Below, piece after piece: positions 8,517 through 18,403 of a DNA stretch of 64,000 bases. The position numbers and the translations under genes were made by a program. Source of the stretch: Rhizobiales bacterium GAS188. Its GTDB lineage: Bacteria > Pseudomonadota > Alphaproteobacteria > Rhizobiales > Beijerinckiaceae. The notes under the pieces are model-generated. The model had not been told where the DNA came from, did not search any database, and saw only the letters and a program-made list of their open reading frames with translations. Within the stretch, counting starts at the first letter, position 1; each line of letters begins with the position of its first letter. The stretch covers positions 62,001 through 126,000 of the forward strand of contig FNSS01000003.1 in assembly GCA_900104855.1 (NCBI GenBank), in the 5' to 3' direction.

Positions 8517-10304
8517 ATGGGCGAGGCTCGAAAACTGGCGGCGATCCTGGCCGCCGACGTGGTCGGGTACAGCCGGCTCGCCAGCGCGGACGAGGATCGC
8601 ACCCTGGCGCGGCTGCGGGCGCTGCGCAGCGACCTGATCGACCCCACGATCGCCGTGCACAATGGGCGCGTCGTGAAGCGCACCGGGGACGGGGCCCTTG
8701 TCGAGTTCCGCAGCGTGGTGGACGCCGTGCGTTGCGCCATCGAGGTGCAGAACGGCATGGTCGAGCGCAATGCCGGCCTGCCGCCGGAGCGTCGCATCGA
8801 GTTCCGGATCGGCATCCATCTCGGCGACGTGGTCGAGGAGAGCGACGGCGATCTGATGGGTGACGGCGTCAATATCGCCTCGCGATTGGAGGGCGTCGCC
8901 GCGCCCGGCGCCATCTGCCTGTCCGAGGACGCCTATCGCCAGGTGAAGGCGAGGCTCGACCTCTCGGTCAGCGATCTCGGTCAGACCCAGCTCAAGAACA
9001 TCGCCGAGCCGCTGCGGATCTATTCGCTGGAGGTCGGTCTCGCTGCAAAGGTCGCGTCCGCGCCGCGAGCGGAGCCCGTTGCGCCAGCGGTAGCAACCGT
9101 GGCGCTGCCGGACAAGCCGTCGATCGCGGTTCTGCCGTTCACCAACATGTCGGGCGATTCCGAACAGGAGTACTTCGCCGATGGGATGGTGGAGGACATC
9201 ATCACCGCCCTTTCAAGATTTAGTCAGCTCTTCGTGATCGCCCGGAATTCAAGCTTCACCTACAAGGGCCGCGCAGTGGACGTGCGCCAGGCGGCCAGGG
9301 AGTTGGGTGTGCGCTACGTTCTGGAAGGCAGCGTGCGCAAATCAGGAAACCGGTTGCGCATCACGGGCCAGTTGATCGACGCTTTGACCGGTAGCCATCT
9401 CTGGGCAGACAGGTTCGATGGTGGCCTCGAAGATGTCTTCGATCTTCAAGACAAGATCACCGAAAGCGTCGTCGGGGCGATCGAACCGACCCTACGCAAG
9501 GCGGAAATCGAACGGGCCCGACGCAAGCCGGTGGAGAACCTCAACGCTTATGATCACTATCTCCGGGCGTTGCCGCATGTTTACGCCTTTCGTCCTGATG
9601 AAAACCTCAGGGGGCTGGAACTGCTCCTGAAGGCCATCGATTTTGACCCGGCTTTTGGACCAGCTCTTGCTTATGCCGCGTGGTGCATCGAGCAGCGATT
9701 GACGCGGGGATGGTCGCCGTTCGGTCCAGACGATGCAGGGACGGCTATTGCGCTCTCCCGTCGCGCGCTCGCAGCCGGTGGCAATGACGCAACGACCCTG
9801 GTCATCGCCGGCTTTGTTCTGGTGATGGTCGGGAGGGACTACGACACGGGCCTTGACGCAGTGCGAAGAGCGCTCGAACTCAACCCCGGTTCTGGGCTCG
9901 TTGCGCTACTCTCAAGTTTCGCGATGACTTTTGCCGGTAATCCTGAAGATGCGCTCGTTCAGGCTCAGCGGGCGATGGCACTCAACCCCTTGGACCCCGG
10001 CTTCTTCTTGTATTTGACCGCGACCGGATATGGTCATCTGCTGAGCGGCCGTCCAGACCAGGCACTGGAGCTGGCCAGGCGTTCGGCTGCCCTCTATTCG
10101 GATTGGGACTCGACCTATTGGCTCCTGGTACCCGCCTATACGCAGCTTGACCGCCTGGAGGAGGCTCGAACGGCTCTAGCCAAGCTTCTAACGCTGTCGC
10201 CCGGAATAACCGTTTCTGCGCTGCAGAAGCTGCTGCCGTTCAGAAACTCTTTGTCCCTAAACATGATTTTGGACGGCTTCCGGAAGGCGGGTCTCCCGGA
10301 ATGA
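8517..10304 (+). CDS. Adenylate/guanylate cyclase with TolB-like and TPR domains
   Basis: 595 residues from the ATG at 8517 (GGAG upstream; in-frame codons from 8478 precede it). Residues ~1-165 form a class III nucleotide cyclase domain: 'LAAILAADVVGYSRL' brings the first metal-binding Asp and 'FRIGIHLGDVVEE' the second. Residues ~200-330 are a FlgO/TolB-N-like segment ('SIAVLPFTNMSGDSEQEYF', 'YVLEGSVRKSGNRLRITG'). The C-terminus carries TPR-like helices. No transmembrane segment is evident. The product would be cAMP or cGMP; the TPR part probably senses or scaffolds. A decayed paralogue lies at 40414-41790. Confidence 0.85.
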   Translation: MGEARKLAAILAADVVGYSRLASADEDRTLARLRALRSDLIDPTIAVHNGRVVKRTGDGALVEFRSVVDAVRCAIEVQNGMVERNAGLPPERRIEFRIGIHLGDVVEESDGDLMGDGVNIASRLEGVAAPGAICLSEDAYRQVKARLDLSVSDLGQTQLKNIAEPLRIYSLEVGLAAKVASAPRAEPVAPAVATVALPDKPSIAVLPFTNMSGDSEQEYFADGMVEDIITALSRFSQLFVIARNSSFTYKGRAVDVRQAARELGVRYVLEGSVRKSGNRLRITGQLIDALTGSHLWADRFDGGLEDVFDLQDKITESVVGAIEPTLRKAEIERARRKPVENLNAYDHYLRALPHVYAFRPDENLRGLELLLKAIDFDPAFGPALAYAAWCIEQRLTRGWSPFGPDDAGTAIALSRRALAAGGNDATTLVIAGFVLVMVGRDYDTGLDAVRRALELNPGSGLVALLSSFAMTFAGNPEDALVQAQRAMALNPLDPGFFLYLTATGYGHLLSGRPDQALELARRSAALYSDWDSTYWLLVPAYTQLDRLEEARTALAKLLTLSPGITVSALQKLLPFRNSLSLNMILDGFRKAGLPE

Positions 10305-10803
10305 GCGGTTAAGTTGGGGAGCTGGCCCTACTCCGTACTACGCCAAACCACGCGCGCCAGAGCGGTCTCTTCGGCAAGGGTTTCGGCAACCACGATCACG
10401 ACATCCTGATGCGATAGTACCTGAAGCCCCGCTGAATTCGACTGCCGGACGAGCAGGCGGCCCTGCCATTCGGGCTTAGCTGCTGTCGATTTGCACCGAC
10501 ACGAATGTTGCTTGGTTTCAACACGAATTCACCACCACTCATTGTTCTGTAGCGAAGGCATTGGCCACCACGGAAACCATATTCAGCTGCTTGGGTGGTC
10601 ACCACGCGGACTCGAGGATGATGCATCGATCGTTACCGGATCAGACCAGGAAGTGACCGCGCACGAGGGATAAGAAGATAGCGGAGGACGTTCCAGGCTC
10701 GTGACGCCGTGTGCATTGAATGGAAAGCGCGCCAATGAGCCGATCGTTCGCGGCGTTGGGCACGGGCACAAGGTTGTGCGGCGCGACGCGCTATCCCGCC
10801 TCG
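10305..10803. other. Region without a secure gene; open reading tail on the minus strand
   Basis: 500 bp with no convincing gene. On the minus strand an open frame ending at 10328 ('VVIVVAETLAEETALARV') looks protein-like for about 60 codons but lacks a start, and an adjacent frame is open just upstream, so it may be a frameshifted small gene. No function recognised. Confidence 0.3.
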
Positions 10804-12577
10804 TCACTTGCGTCGGAGCAGCTCCTTGGCTGCGGCGACGATTCGCTCGGGCTCAAAGCCGAACTTTCGCTGCAGCTCCTTGAGCGGTGCGGAAGCGCCG
10901 AAGGTCGTCATGCCAATGACCTGGCCGGCGGCGCCGACATAGCGCTCCCATCCCAGGACCGATCCCTGCTCGACGGCGAGGCGCGCCGTTACCTTGGGCG
11001 GCAGCACGCTCTCCCGATAGGATTGCGGCTGGTGCTCGAAGATGTCCCAGGAAGGCATGGAGACCACCCGGGAGCGAATGCCCTGCGTCACCAGTGTCTG
11101 ACCACCAGAGAGACCTCGCTGCCCGAAGCGATGAGAATGACCTCAGGCGATCCGCCTGGCGCGTCCGCCATGACATAGGCGCCATGAGCGACGCCGGCGG
11201 CCGATGCATATTTGCTGCGATCGAAAGTCGGCAGGGGCTGTCGCGACAGCGCGATCACAGCCGGCTGATGGCGCAGCTGCAGGATGGCGCGGTAGGCCTC
11301 GACGACCTCATTGGCATCGCCTGGGCGCAGCACGACCAGGCCGGGAATGGCGCGCAGCGAGATCAGTTGCTCCACCGGCTGATGGGTCGGCCCGTCCTCG
11401 CCGACGCCCATGGCGTCATGAGTGAAGACCAAAATCGTGGGAAGCTCCATCAGAGCGGAGAGCCGGATGGCGGGGCGCGCATAGTCGCTGAAAATGAAGA
11501 AGGTCGCGCCGAATGCTCGTAGCTTCGAGAGCGACAGCCCGTTGACGACCGCCGCCATGGCGTGCTCGCGAATTCCGAAATGCAGATTCCGGCCACTTGG
11601 CGTCCCGGCTTCGAAATCGCCGGCACCGTCAAATTTGAGCGTCGTTTTGTTCGAGGGTCCGAGGTCAGCCGAGCCGCCCAGGAACCACGGGATGTTCTGG
11701 GCGAGCACGTTCAGCGCCTCGCCCGAAGCGTCGCGCCCAGCGATCCCCTTGGCGTCGGCGGGGAAGCCCGGCAGGTTGCGATCCCATCCCGTGGGCAGCT
11801 CGCGGCGCAGCATCTGGTCGATCTCGGTGGCAAGCATCGGGAACTGCGCCCGGTAGGAGGCAAAGAGCTTCTCCCAGCGGCCGCGCGCCTCGGCGCCGCG
11901 TCGGCCGATGCCGGCATCGAAATGCTCGCGCACCGCTTCGGGGACGAGAAACTTGGCGTCCTCCGGCCAGCCATAGGCGCGCTTGGTCAGCTTCACTTCT
12001 TCCTCGCCCAAGGGCTCGCCATGGGCGGCGGCCGTATCGATCTTGTGCGGCGAGCCATAGCCGATGTGGCTATCCAGGATGATCAGGGTCGGCCGACCTT
12101 TGGTCGCACGGAACACCGCAAGCGCATCCTCGCGCGCCCAACCACTTCCGCGCGATGCCGATGCCGACGCTGGTGGCGATGCCTTGGCCCAGCGGACCGG
12201 TGGTCGTCTCCACCCCCGACACCCAATGATATTCCGGATGTCCGGGGGCCTTGCTGCCGAGTTGCCGGAAGTGGCGGATGTCGTCCAACGTCACCGACGG
12301 CTGCCCCAGGCGCTCATAGTCGGCATTCAGGGGTCCCCGTCAGATGCAGCACCGACCAGAGCAGCATCGAGGCATGGCCGTTGGAGAGCACGAAACGGTC
12401 ACGATCGGGCCAGATCGGATCCATGGGGTCGAAGCGCATGACCCGGTAGACGAGGGGCGCCAGCGCCGTCGGCGTGCCCGGATGCCCGGATTTCGCCTGC
12501 TGGACCGCGTCGATCGAGAGCGTGCGGATCGTGTTGATCGCCAGTTGATCGAGATCGTCCTTGTTCATTGCGCTCAA
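10804..12577 (-). pseudogene. tkt: Transketolase, multiply broken
   Basis: Unmistakable transketolase pieces in order on the minus strand: N-terminus from 12577 ('[13 protein letters not shown]', '[11 protein letters not shown]'), a frame change near 12327, '[13 protein letters not shown]' around 12215, then a jump near 12120 straight to '[16 protein letters not shown]'. About 100 residues are missing there, including the TPP-binding 'GDG' region. The long pyrimidine/C-terminal part runs to 11088 and shifts frame again into 'SRVVSMPSWDIFEHQ', ending at 10804. Two frameshifts and an internal deletion exclude function. It would have served the pentose phosphate or Calvin pathway; presumably another copy exists in the genome. 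Confidence 0.9.
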
Positions 12578-12697
12578 CTCCCAATCCTGTGCCCATGCTT
12601 CGGCCGGCTAGGATTTGACCTTTATGGCCGCCGAGATCGTCGCCTCTCTTGCGCGGGTAAGCCCGAGGAGGAACGCATCGTCCCAATCCAATCTCGT

Positions 12698-13095
12698 CTA
12701 TGGCGCGCGCCAGGCCCTGAGCACCGCCAGCGAGCGGTTGATCGCCGAGCATAGACTTGCCTCGCTTCCAGCTGCGCTCTCGGCGGCGGCAAGCGCAGCA
12801 TCTTCGATTGTCCGCGCGCCGGAATTGATGGCCTTGATCACCAGACGCAGCGCTGCGTCCTCCGGATTGGCGCGAACGTAACCTCGATCTGCTCAGGCCT
12901 GTCTCCGGAGGTCACCGTTTTGCTGACATCGGCCTTGACCAGGTCCTCGGGCCGATTTCGAAAAACCGCAAGCTGGTCCCCCACAGCTCCAAGAAGCCGA
13001 TCGCCCCCGAGCCCGTGCAGGAACTGTTCGCCGTTAATTGCGAACATCGCTGTCGCACAGAAGACCAGGACCAGCAGCACCAAGCGTGACATCAT
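12698..13095 (-). pseudogene. Hypothetical exported or membrane-anchored protein, probably frameshifted
   Basis: Starts with a hydrophobic leader ('LVLLVLVFCATAMFA') that looks like a signal peptide or anchor, followed by about 60 polar residues. Near 12868 the frame must change to continue into 'NPEDAALRLVIKAINSG' and 'TIEDAALAAAE', protein-like to a stop at 12698. The function is not recognised. It stands divergent from the BRO-N gene and upstream of the transketolase remnant. Confidence 0.4.
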
Positions 13096-13238
13096 CGAAT
13101 GCTCTCGCCTAGGTCATGTCGTCCGACAACAGGAATGATGTGGCCCGCTCTGTGCTTCAGGGTTCGCGCCAGACGTGCCATGCGTTATCAGCCTGCGCCC
13201 CGGCACCGGAGCGGTGCCCGACAAGAAAGGTGAGGTCA

Positions 13239-13682
13239 GTGCATATTGTCGCCGAGCACATTCGAACCATCCCATGGCCAGGCAAGCGCCTGTGCATCCG
13301 CGCCGTGCGGGCCGAGGGCCGGGTTTGGTTCGTCGCGGCGGATCTGTGCCGGGCGTTGGAATTCGCGTTGAACTCGAACGGGAAGCCGAATGTGACTGAA
13401 GCGCTAGCCGGTGTATCGGCCGAGCACCGGCGCTTCGCCATGCTCGAGACTGAGCGCGGCACCTTCAAGCCTTATAGCCGCTTAACTCTCACATCGGCAT
13501 CTGGCCTCATTGCGCTGGCGGCACGCCAACGCGTGAAGTCGACACAGGCCCTGATGCCGGAGACAAGCTTGCACATGTGGATAGCGCAGGCGGTGGCCGA
13601 CCTCTCCAGCTTCCACGACTCACAGGACGACACAACGGCCGTGAGGGCCTTCGCGGCACGTCCGAGAGCCGCAAAGGGCTAG
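13239..13682 (+). CDS. BRO-N domain (phage antirepressor-like) protein
   Basis: About 147 residues from a GTG at 13239 with AGGTGAGG just upstream; the frame is open from 13116 but the earlier part is not protein-like. 'RAEGRVWFVAADLCRAL' followed by 'VSAEHRRFAMLE' and 'SASGLIALAARQR' matches the Bro-N fold of phage antirepressors and baculovirus BRO proteins, which bind DNA or repressors. The C-terminal KilA/ANT-type domain is absent or replaced by an unrelated tail. No other phage genes are adjacent, so it is a stray prophage relic or a domesticated gene. Confidence 0.65.
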   Translation: MHIVAEHIRTIPWPGKRLCIRAVRAEGRVWFVAADLCRALEFALNSNGKPNVTEALAGVSAEHRRFAMLETERGTFKPYSRLTLTSASGLIALAARQRVKSTQALMPETSLHMWIAQAVADLSSFHDSQDDTTAVRAFAARPRAAKG

Positions 13683-13795
13683 ACGATGGTGAAGTCCCCT
13701 GCCCTTGTGGGTTCAGGTCGCTAAAGTCTTTCGAGAAGAAGACCCGTGGTAATTGGCTGGAAAGCTGCCGCCTCAGACGGCGTGAAACCAGGCGC

Positions 13796-13852
13796 TGCGT
13801 CAGAAGTATGGCTTCGATGATCGCGCGGATGCCGAAAACGATCAGGCGCGGA
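13796..13852. repeat. 57-bp dispersed repeat, copy 1
   Basis: Close match to 15047-15103 in the same orientation ('cttcgatgatcgcgcggat' against 'cttcaatgatcgctcggat'). On the minus strand both read like a hydrophobic protein tail ('RLIVFGIRAIIEAIL' here). The surrounding 13683-14025 holds no other gene I can support. Confidence 0.55.
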
Positions 13853-14025
13853 TCTGATATCGGTCTCGACCAGGTGCCGGAATCTCTGCTTCCGGCGCTG
13901 GCCTGCCGATGGGTCGCGCCGCTATCGATCCTCGATGCCGGCCTTGTGACCGCTCTGTTCTTTCCCGGAGAGCTCGTGGGCTCGCGCCTATAGGTGGAAG
14001 ATGCACGACCGGCCCTATGGAACGG

Positions 14026-15018
14026 TCATCGAGCGACGGGGCAAAGCCTGTGGAGCGTGATCTCGGCAGGACAATTATAGCGAACCGGAACGACCGAGGT
14101 TCCAGCGCCCGCCGATGTGTAGCCGGCCATGGCGTTGTATTTCCATGGGCCCCGACCCATCGATCGCGGCAGGACAGCGGCGAGCGTCAGCGGGATACCA
14201 CCCGGCAGGCAGATCTGTCCGCCATGCGTGTGGCCGCTGAGAAGGAGATCGAAATCCGCATGGGCCGCCTGACGGAAGATCTCCGGCGTGTGCGAGAGAA
14301 GGATCGAGAACTCGTCGTGCGGCAGGCCCTGCGCCGCCTTTTCGATGTTGTCGACCCTGTAGAAATGGGCGTCGTCGATACCCGCAAGATGAATGCGGTC
14401 GCGGCCACGCTCGATGACGACGGTCTCGTTCAGCAGCGTGCGGATGCCCATGTGTTCGAGACCTGGCACCATGAGAATCGTGTCGTGGTTGCCGAGCACG
14501 GCATAGACCGGGCCCCTCAGCGAGGAAATCAGGCGGGACATGGCCTCGAGGGCCGGTTCAAATGGGCCGAAGGTCTCGCCACGATAGTCCCCGGTCAGCA
14601 CGCACAGATCATATTCGAGGCTGGAGACAAGCTCAGTGGCGCGCGCCATCGCTTCTTGGCTGATATCGGCGTGAAGATCGCTCAGATGCAGGATGTTGAA
14701 TCCGCTAAAGCTCGAGGGGACTAGGGCCGAGACGACTTCATGGCGGCGTAGCTCCAATCCAGTCGCATTGCGCCGGCCCGTCGCGTAGATGCAGGCGGCC
14801 TTGAGGACTGTGGAGATCAGCAATCGCGAGGCCCGCAGATTTTCAATGTGGAAGAAGTTCAAGCCCTGCCCGAAGACCTGAGCCTCGTGATCCTTCTCGA
14901 TCCCGAGGCGCTGTCGCGCGTAGCGGCGTCCCAATCGATATTCCAGGAAGCTACGGGTTTCGGGGTCGATGCCGAACCAGACATGGTCGACAGCCCGACC
15001 GAATATAGCTGTGTCCAC
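14026..15018 (-). CDS. Metallophosphoesterase (calcineurin-like)
   Basis: 330 residues with the full set of metal ligands: 'ILHLSDLHAD', 'VLTGDYRG', 'AVLGNHD', 'ILLSHTPE' and 'LLSGHTHGGQICLP'. This is the YkuE/LpxH-like layout of dinuclear metal phosphohydrolases; substrates in the group include UDP-lipid and nucleotide esters, and none can be assigned. The N-terminal ~90 residues precede the fold and include a short hydrophobic stretch, as in membrane-attached members. It lies alone on the minus strand, with an IS6 element upstream at 15136. Confidence 0.85.
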   Translation of the reverse strand: MDTAIFGRAVDHVWFGIDPETRSFLEYRLGRRYARQRLGIEKDHEAQVFGQGLNFFHIENLRASRLLISTVLKAACIYATGRRNATGLELRRHEVVSALVPSSFSGFNILHLSDLHADISQEAMARATELVSSLEYDLCVLTGDYRGETFGPFEPALEAMSRLISSLRGPVYAVLGNHDTILMVPGLEHMGIRTLLNETVVIERGRDRIHLAGIDDAHFYRVDNIEKAAQGLPHDEFSILLSHTPEIFRQAAHADFDLLLSGHTHGGQICLPGGIPLTLAAVLPRSMGRGPWKYNAMAGYTSAGAGTSVVPVRYNCPAEITLHRLCPVAR

Positions 15019-15046
15019 GTTACGACCTCAAATTTCGCATCAGCGT

Positions 15047-15103
15047 TGCGCCAGAATTATAGCTTCAATGATCGCTCGGATGCCGAAGAGGATCAGGCGC
15101 GGA
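15047..15103. repeat. 57-bp dispersed repeat, copy 2
   Basis: Second copy of the 13796-13852 repeat. Minus-strand reading 'RPRLILFGIRAIIEAIILAQ-R-stop' is open from the edge of the IS6 element at 15136, so this may be the surviving tail of a gene cut by that insertion. No family recognised. Confidence 0.5.
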
Positions 15104-15135
15104 CGGCTGACCTTGCGGGCGAGCCATGTTTCAAG

Positions 15136-15938
15136 GGCAATGTCACGAGAACGCTGGCGCGCTGGGCTGAGGCTCGATTATGATGGCAAATGACAACCAT
15201 CTCGTTCGCTCGTCATCAATTTCCTCCGGCGATCATCCGGCATGCAGTGTGGTTGTATGCCCGGTTCACACTGAGCTATCGCGACGTTGAGGAACTCCTC
15301 GCGGAACGCGGTCTGGACATTTCCTACGAGACGATAAGGCGCTGGGTGCTGAAGTTCGGACCGTTTTTTGCTCGAGAGCTTCGCCGCAGGCGGTCACGCC
15401 CGACCTCGCAATGGCATCTCGACGAGATGCCCGTGATGATCAGCGGCAAGCAGTTCTGGCTCTGGCGAGCGGTGGACAGCGAAGGCGAGGTTCTCGACCT
15501 GCTCGTGCAACGGCGACGCAACAAGGTCGCAGCTGTTAAGCTCATGCGCATATTGCTGAAAAAGCAAGGCTTCGCGCCCGAGGTGCTCGTGACCGACAAG
15601 CTGAGATCCTACGCTGCTGCGAAGTCAGAGCTCGGCCTCTCCGCTCGCCATGAGCAAGGGATACGCAAAAACAATCGAGCTGAGAATTCGCACCAGACGG
15701 TGCGGCGACGCGAGCTCAAGATGCAGAGGTTCAAGTCGCCCGGCTCAGCTCAGCGCTTCCTGTCTGTTCACGCCGCCGTCCACAACACCTTCAACACCCA
15801 GCGTCACCTGACATCCCGTAACACGCTCCGCATCCTCAGGAGCGGGGCATTTGACACTTGGAGAACGGCAACGGCTGCATGAGCCAGGATCGTCCTGGCG
15901 TGCCTCTGCGAGTCGATTAAGGTTCCCGTGACAATGCC
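15136..15938 (+). mobile_element. IS6-family insertion sequence (second type), copy A
   Basis: 803 bp. Left end GGCAATGTCACGAGAACGC, right end (minus strand) GGCATTGTCACGGGAACCTT. No matching 8-bp flanks. Related copies lie at 27126-27929 and 48246-49048. The right-end repeat is shared with the ~135-bp MITEs. Confidence 0.9.
15190..15882 (+). CDS. IS6-family transposase (second type), copy A
   Basis: 230 residues, intact. The N-terminal 'FTLSYRDVEELLAERG' and 'YETIRRWVLKFG' part is followed by DDE residues in 'WHLDEMPVM', 'VLVTDKLRSY' and 'NNRAENSHQ'. It ends in an Arg-rich and Phe-rich tail typical of this subgroup. It differs from the copy at 48302 by only a few residues, so either may supply transposase to the other copies and to the MITEs. 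Confidence 0.9.
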   Translation: MTTISFARHQFPPAIIRHAVWLYARFTLSYRDVEELLAERGLDISYETIRRWVLKFGPFFARELRRRRSRPTSQWHLDEMPVMISGKQFWLWRAVDSEGEVLDLLVQRRRNKVAAVKLMRILLKKQGFAPEVLVTDKLRSYAAAKSELGLSARHEQGIRKNNRAENSHQTVRRRELKMQRFKSPGSAQRFLSVHAAVHNTFNTQRHLTSRNTLRILRSGAFDTWRTATAA

Positions 15939-16575
15939 CCTTGGCCAAATGCGAAAGGCAAGCTTATTCCCTGCCACTATAATCCCTGCGAGTCATGGCT
16001 TCCAACCACTGCTACGGCGTGCGTCACCGGCTCGGCGAAGCGGCGCGACGCCGTGAACCTCGCCCAGTCATACCAGGGAGAGAGCTTGCCGATTGCATCG
16101 GTTTCGGGCCTATAGTGGCGAGGCCCAATCTCACGAAGGGATCGTCTTGGCCAACGAGCTCGTCGAGCGGAGACTAACGAACTGAGCAAGTCGACTATGA
16201 AGGAGCGCAGATGCCAGGGCTGCCGTAGCGCTATCCACCTCTCCCCGGCATGGTTGAGCCGGCGAGGTGACATCGGCTGAGCGACTGCTTTGGGTCGACT
16301 CCGGCCGTTCATCACATGGGTAATTCTGATTTTCTCCGGTAGGCGTCTAGCCTTGCAGCATTCCGTCGGCCGCGGCGATAGCTTGATGCGCCAGCAATAG
16401 GGCACTCAAAGGTTGGCGCCGATCAAGCAAGAGTAAGAACAAATGCCTTGATTGAAGCGTTCGCGCTTACTACGCCGCGCCAGGTCCCGGGACTTCTTCC
16501 TGACTGCCAAGCCCGCCGACCCTGCTATCGTTCGCGCCAATCGCTAGCCTCCGCGGCAGGCGGCCGGTGCTAGCC
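15939..16575. other. Region without a recognisable gene
   Basis: 637 bp between the IS6 element and HU. A minus-strand frame ending at 15977 contains a protein-like part ('ETDAIGKLSPWYDWARF'), but no start or family is apparent and other frames are also open. Possibly the decayed remainder of a gene cut by the IS. Confidence 0.35.
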
Positions 16576-16920
16576 CTATAGCGACTCCTTGAGCTCCTTG
16601 GCCGGGCGAAATGCCACCTTCTTGCTGGCCTTGATCTTGATCGCCTCACCGGTTGCGGGGTTGCGGCCCTTGCGCGCGGCGCGCTTCTTCACACTGAAGA
16701 TTCCCAGAGCCCCGAAGCGGACACGCTTGCCCTTCGTGATACCCTTCGAGATGTGCGTGACCGTCTCGGTGAGCACAGCTTCAGCTTGCTTCTTCGACAA
16801 TCCATGTGCTTCTGCAATTTCGGCCGCGATCTGCCTGAGCGTGATTGTCACGATAGGCTTGGTCGCATTGTTCGTCCCCTTGATCGCGGACGCGGCGCGT
16901 TTCAGTGCGACCTTGGCCAT
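16576..16920 (-). CDS. HU-family histone-like DNA-binding protein
   Basis: 114 residues. After a Lys/Ala-rich N-terminal extension of about 25 residues comes the IHF/HU fold: 'GLSKKQAEAVLTETVTHI', 'VRFGALGIFSVKKRAARKG' and the DNA-contacting arm with 'RNPATGEAIKI' carrying the intercalating Pro. The start at 16920 is favoured because GGAGA lies 7 bases before it; an ATG six bases further upstream sits too close to that site. It bends and compacts DNA as a dimer in the nucleoid. Monocistronic. Confidence 0.9.
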   Translation of the reverse strand: MAKVALKRAASAIKGTNNATKPIVTITLRQIAAEIAEAHGLSKKQAEAVLTETVTHISKGITKGKRVRFGALGIFSVKKRAARKGRNPATGEAIKIKASKKVAFRPAKELKESL

Positions 16921-17016
16921 ATTCATTCTCCTGATGCAAGTTTCGTAGCCTGATTCGGGAGGTGCCTTTTGCGGCATTTCTAACAAGACGGCAAGACTGC
17001 GGCATACTCGCCACAT

Positions 17017-17437
17017 ACTCGCCGTGTCCCAGTTGCCGGGGATTATAAGGAAGCCGCGACCGTCCGCGCTCAGATCGACGAGTTCGGGCTGGCCAAGACG
17101 GCGACACCATCGAGCCCTTCAGTTGCGTCATGGCTGGCGATCGGCAGCGTGACGCGCTTTGGCGCAATAAGCCGAACGCACCTGCCTGCAGCCAAGGGTC
17201 TTAGGGGCCAGCCCCTCGGCGCGGCGCAAGCGTAATCAGCGGGGCCGTCGCTCCTCTGCTGCGATCCGTGCGCCCGCACCAAGCCGGGGTAACGACATAG
17301 AACGGGCAGGGTTAGCACGGGTCGCGGCACTTGACCCTTTCGAAATATCACTCTCACAATGAGTTATGTGACGAAGACGACGAACCTAAAGCGCTGATCA
17401 CGACGGCTTGACCACTCGGATCAGGACTACAGGCACC
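17017..17437. other. Mostly non-coding; contains one member of a diverged ~90-bp repeat
   Basis: No secure gene. Bases around 17195-17290 resemble 17806-17893 ('aatcagc-gggccgt' and 'gcccgcaccaagcc' are shared in order), a diverged direct repeat flanking the small gene at 17438 and the IS3 remnant. Confidence 0.4.
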
Positions 17438-17755
17438 ATGAAAAAAATTGCGACAATCACGCTTGTAGAGAATTCGGCCGGCCGCAATCAACCGAAGACC
17501 TACACCGCACAAACTGTAGAAATCCACCATGAGGCCGATACGGTTTCCCAAGGGGCGGATGGTCGTATCAGCACTGCTCACCACCCCTCTAAAATATTCT
17601 GGTTCGGCGGAACCGCGAAGGACTTGGCAAGCATCACCAATGTGAAGATCGTCGGGAATAATGGTCAGGTTTTTGTCGATGGTGAGTTGAACAAGACCTT
17701 CGGCGGCCCGCGCGACATTGCTGGCGGTGTGGCGTTTTCCGTTCTTCGGACATAG
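17438..17755 (+). CDS. Hypothetical small protein
   Basis: 105 residues from the ATG at 17438. No known domain. The composition is balanced and beta-rich ('VEIHHEADTVSQG', 'KIVGNNGQVFVDGELNKTF'). The minus-strand gene at 18380 has a similar pattern ('SGTLFVDGKINGKTH'), so the two may be distant relatives. First gene of the small-gene array that runs to about 27.1 kb. Confidence 0.5.
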   Translation: MKKIATITLVENSAGRNQPKTYTAQTVEIHHEADTVSQGADGRISTAHHPSKIFWFGGTAKDLASITNVKIVGNNGQVFVDGELNKTFGGPRDIAGGVAFSVLRT

Positions 17756-17870
17756 GGTAACGATCCCTCAGGCACCTATGTAGCCGCCGACGCGGCAGGC
17801 TGCTTGGGGGCGCTGCCCCACTGGCGCACCGCAAGGACAATCAGCAGGGCCGTTGGCTCAGTCGCTTTGC

Positions 17871-18041
17871 TCATGTCGCCCGCACCAAGCCCTGCAGATC
17901 CAGATGCAGCTCATCGATCCGACGCATGATCGCCAGATCCGCCGCCGACACCGGATGGGGCTGATAATAGAGGCTGCTTCGGCTCAGCTTCAGAACCCTC
18001 GCCTGACGCGTCAGCGGCAAGTCGTGCGAACGGTCGATCAT
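17871..18041 (-). pseudogene. IS3-family transposase OrfB, N-terminal fragment
   Basis: Starts at the ATG complementary to 18039-18041 and encodes the usual OrfB opening: 'LPLTRQARVLKLSRSSLYY' and 'IMRRIDELHLD'. It runs into an unrelated stop at 17871 after 56 codons. All catalytic residues are missing. Confidence 0.75.
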
Positions 18042-18346
18042 CGCTTTGCGCTCAGCATGCCGGCCTTGCTGAGCGCGCCTTCTAAAAAATCGTTCTCCAG
18101 CGTCAGCTCGCCGATCTTGGCGTGCAGCGTCTTCACATCCACCGCCGGTGCCACCGCACGCGCCGCTTCGGAACCAAACACGCCCGCCGCCCCCTCGAGC
18201 AGCCGCCCCTTCCAGTCCGTGATCTGGTTCGGGTGCACATCAAAAAACTGCGCCAGCTCCGCCAACGTCCTCTCGCCCTTCACCGCCGCCAAGGCCACCT
18301 TCGCCTTGAACGCCGGCGTATGGTTCCGTCTCGTTCGTCTCGTCAT
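18038..18346 (-). CDS. IS3-family OrfA (helix-turn-helix)
   Basis: 102 residues: '[19 protein letters not shown]', '[19 protein letters not shown]', then a leucine-rich coiled segment ('[19 protein letters not shown]'). This is the usual DNA-binding subunit made with OrfAB by frameshifting. Its overlap with orfB (18038-18041) is kept, but the partner is truncated. Confidence 0.85.
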   Translation of the reverse strand: MTRRTRRNHTPAFKAKVALAAVKGERTLAELAQFFDVHPNQITDWKGRLLEGAAGVFGSEAARAVAPAVDVKTLHAKIGELTLENDFLEGALSKAGMLSAKR

Positions 18347-18403
18347 GGTCTCTCCTGATCCGCGGCATACTCGCCGCCTTCAGGCAGAAAATCCACTTAT
18401 CAC

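Larger units (their letters stand above)
17871..18403 (-). mobile_element. IS3-family element, 3-prime truncated
   Basis: Contains an intact orfA (18038-18346) and only the first 56 codons of orfB. The upstream edge is placed near 18403 because the hypothetical gene 18380-18646 loses sense there; the terminal repeat is not clear. The integrase core is gone, so the element is dead. Confidence 0.7.
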
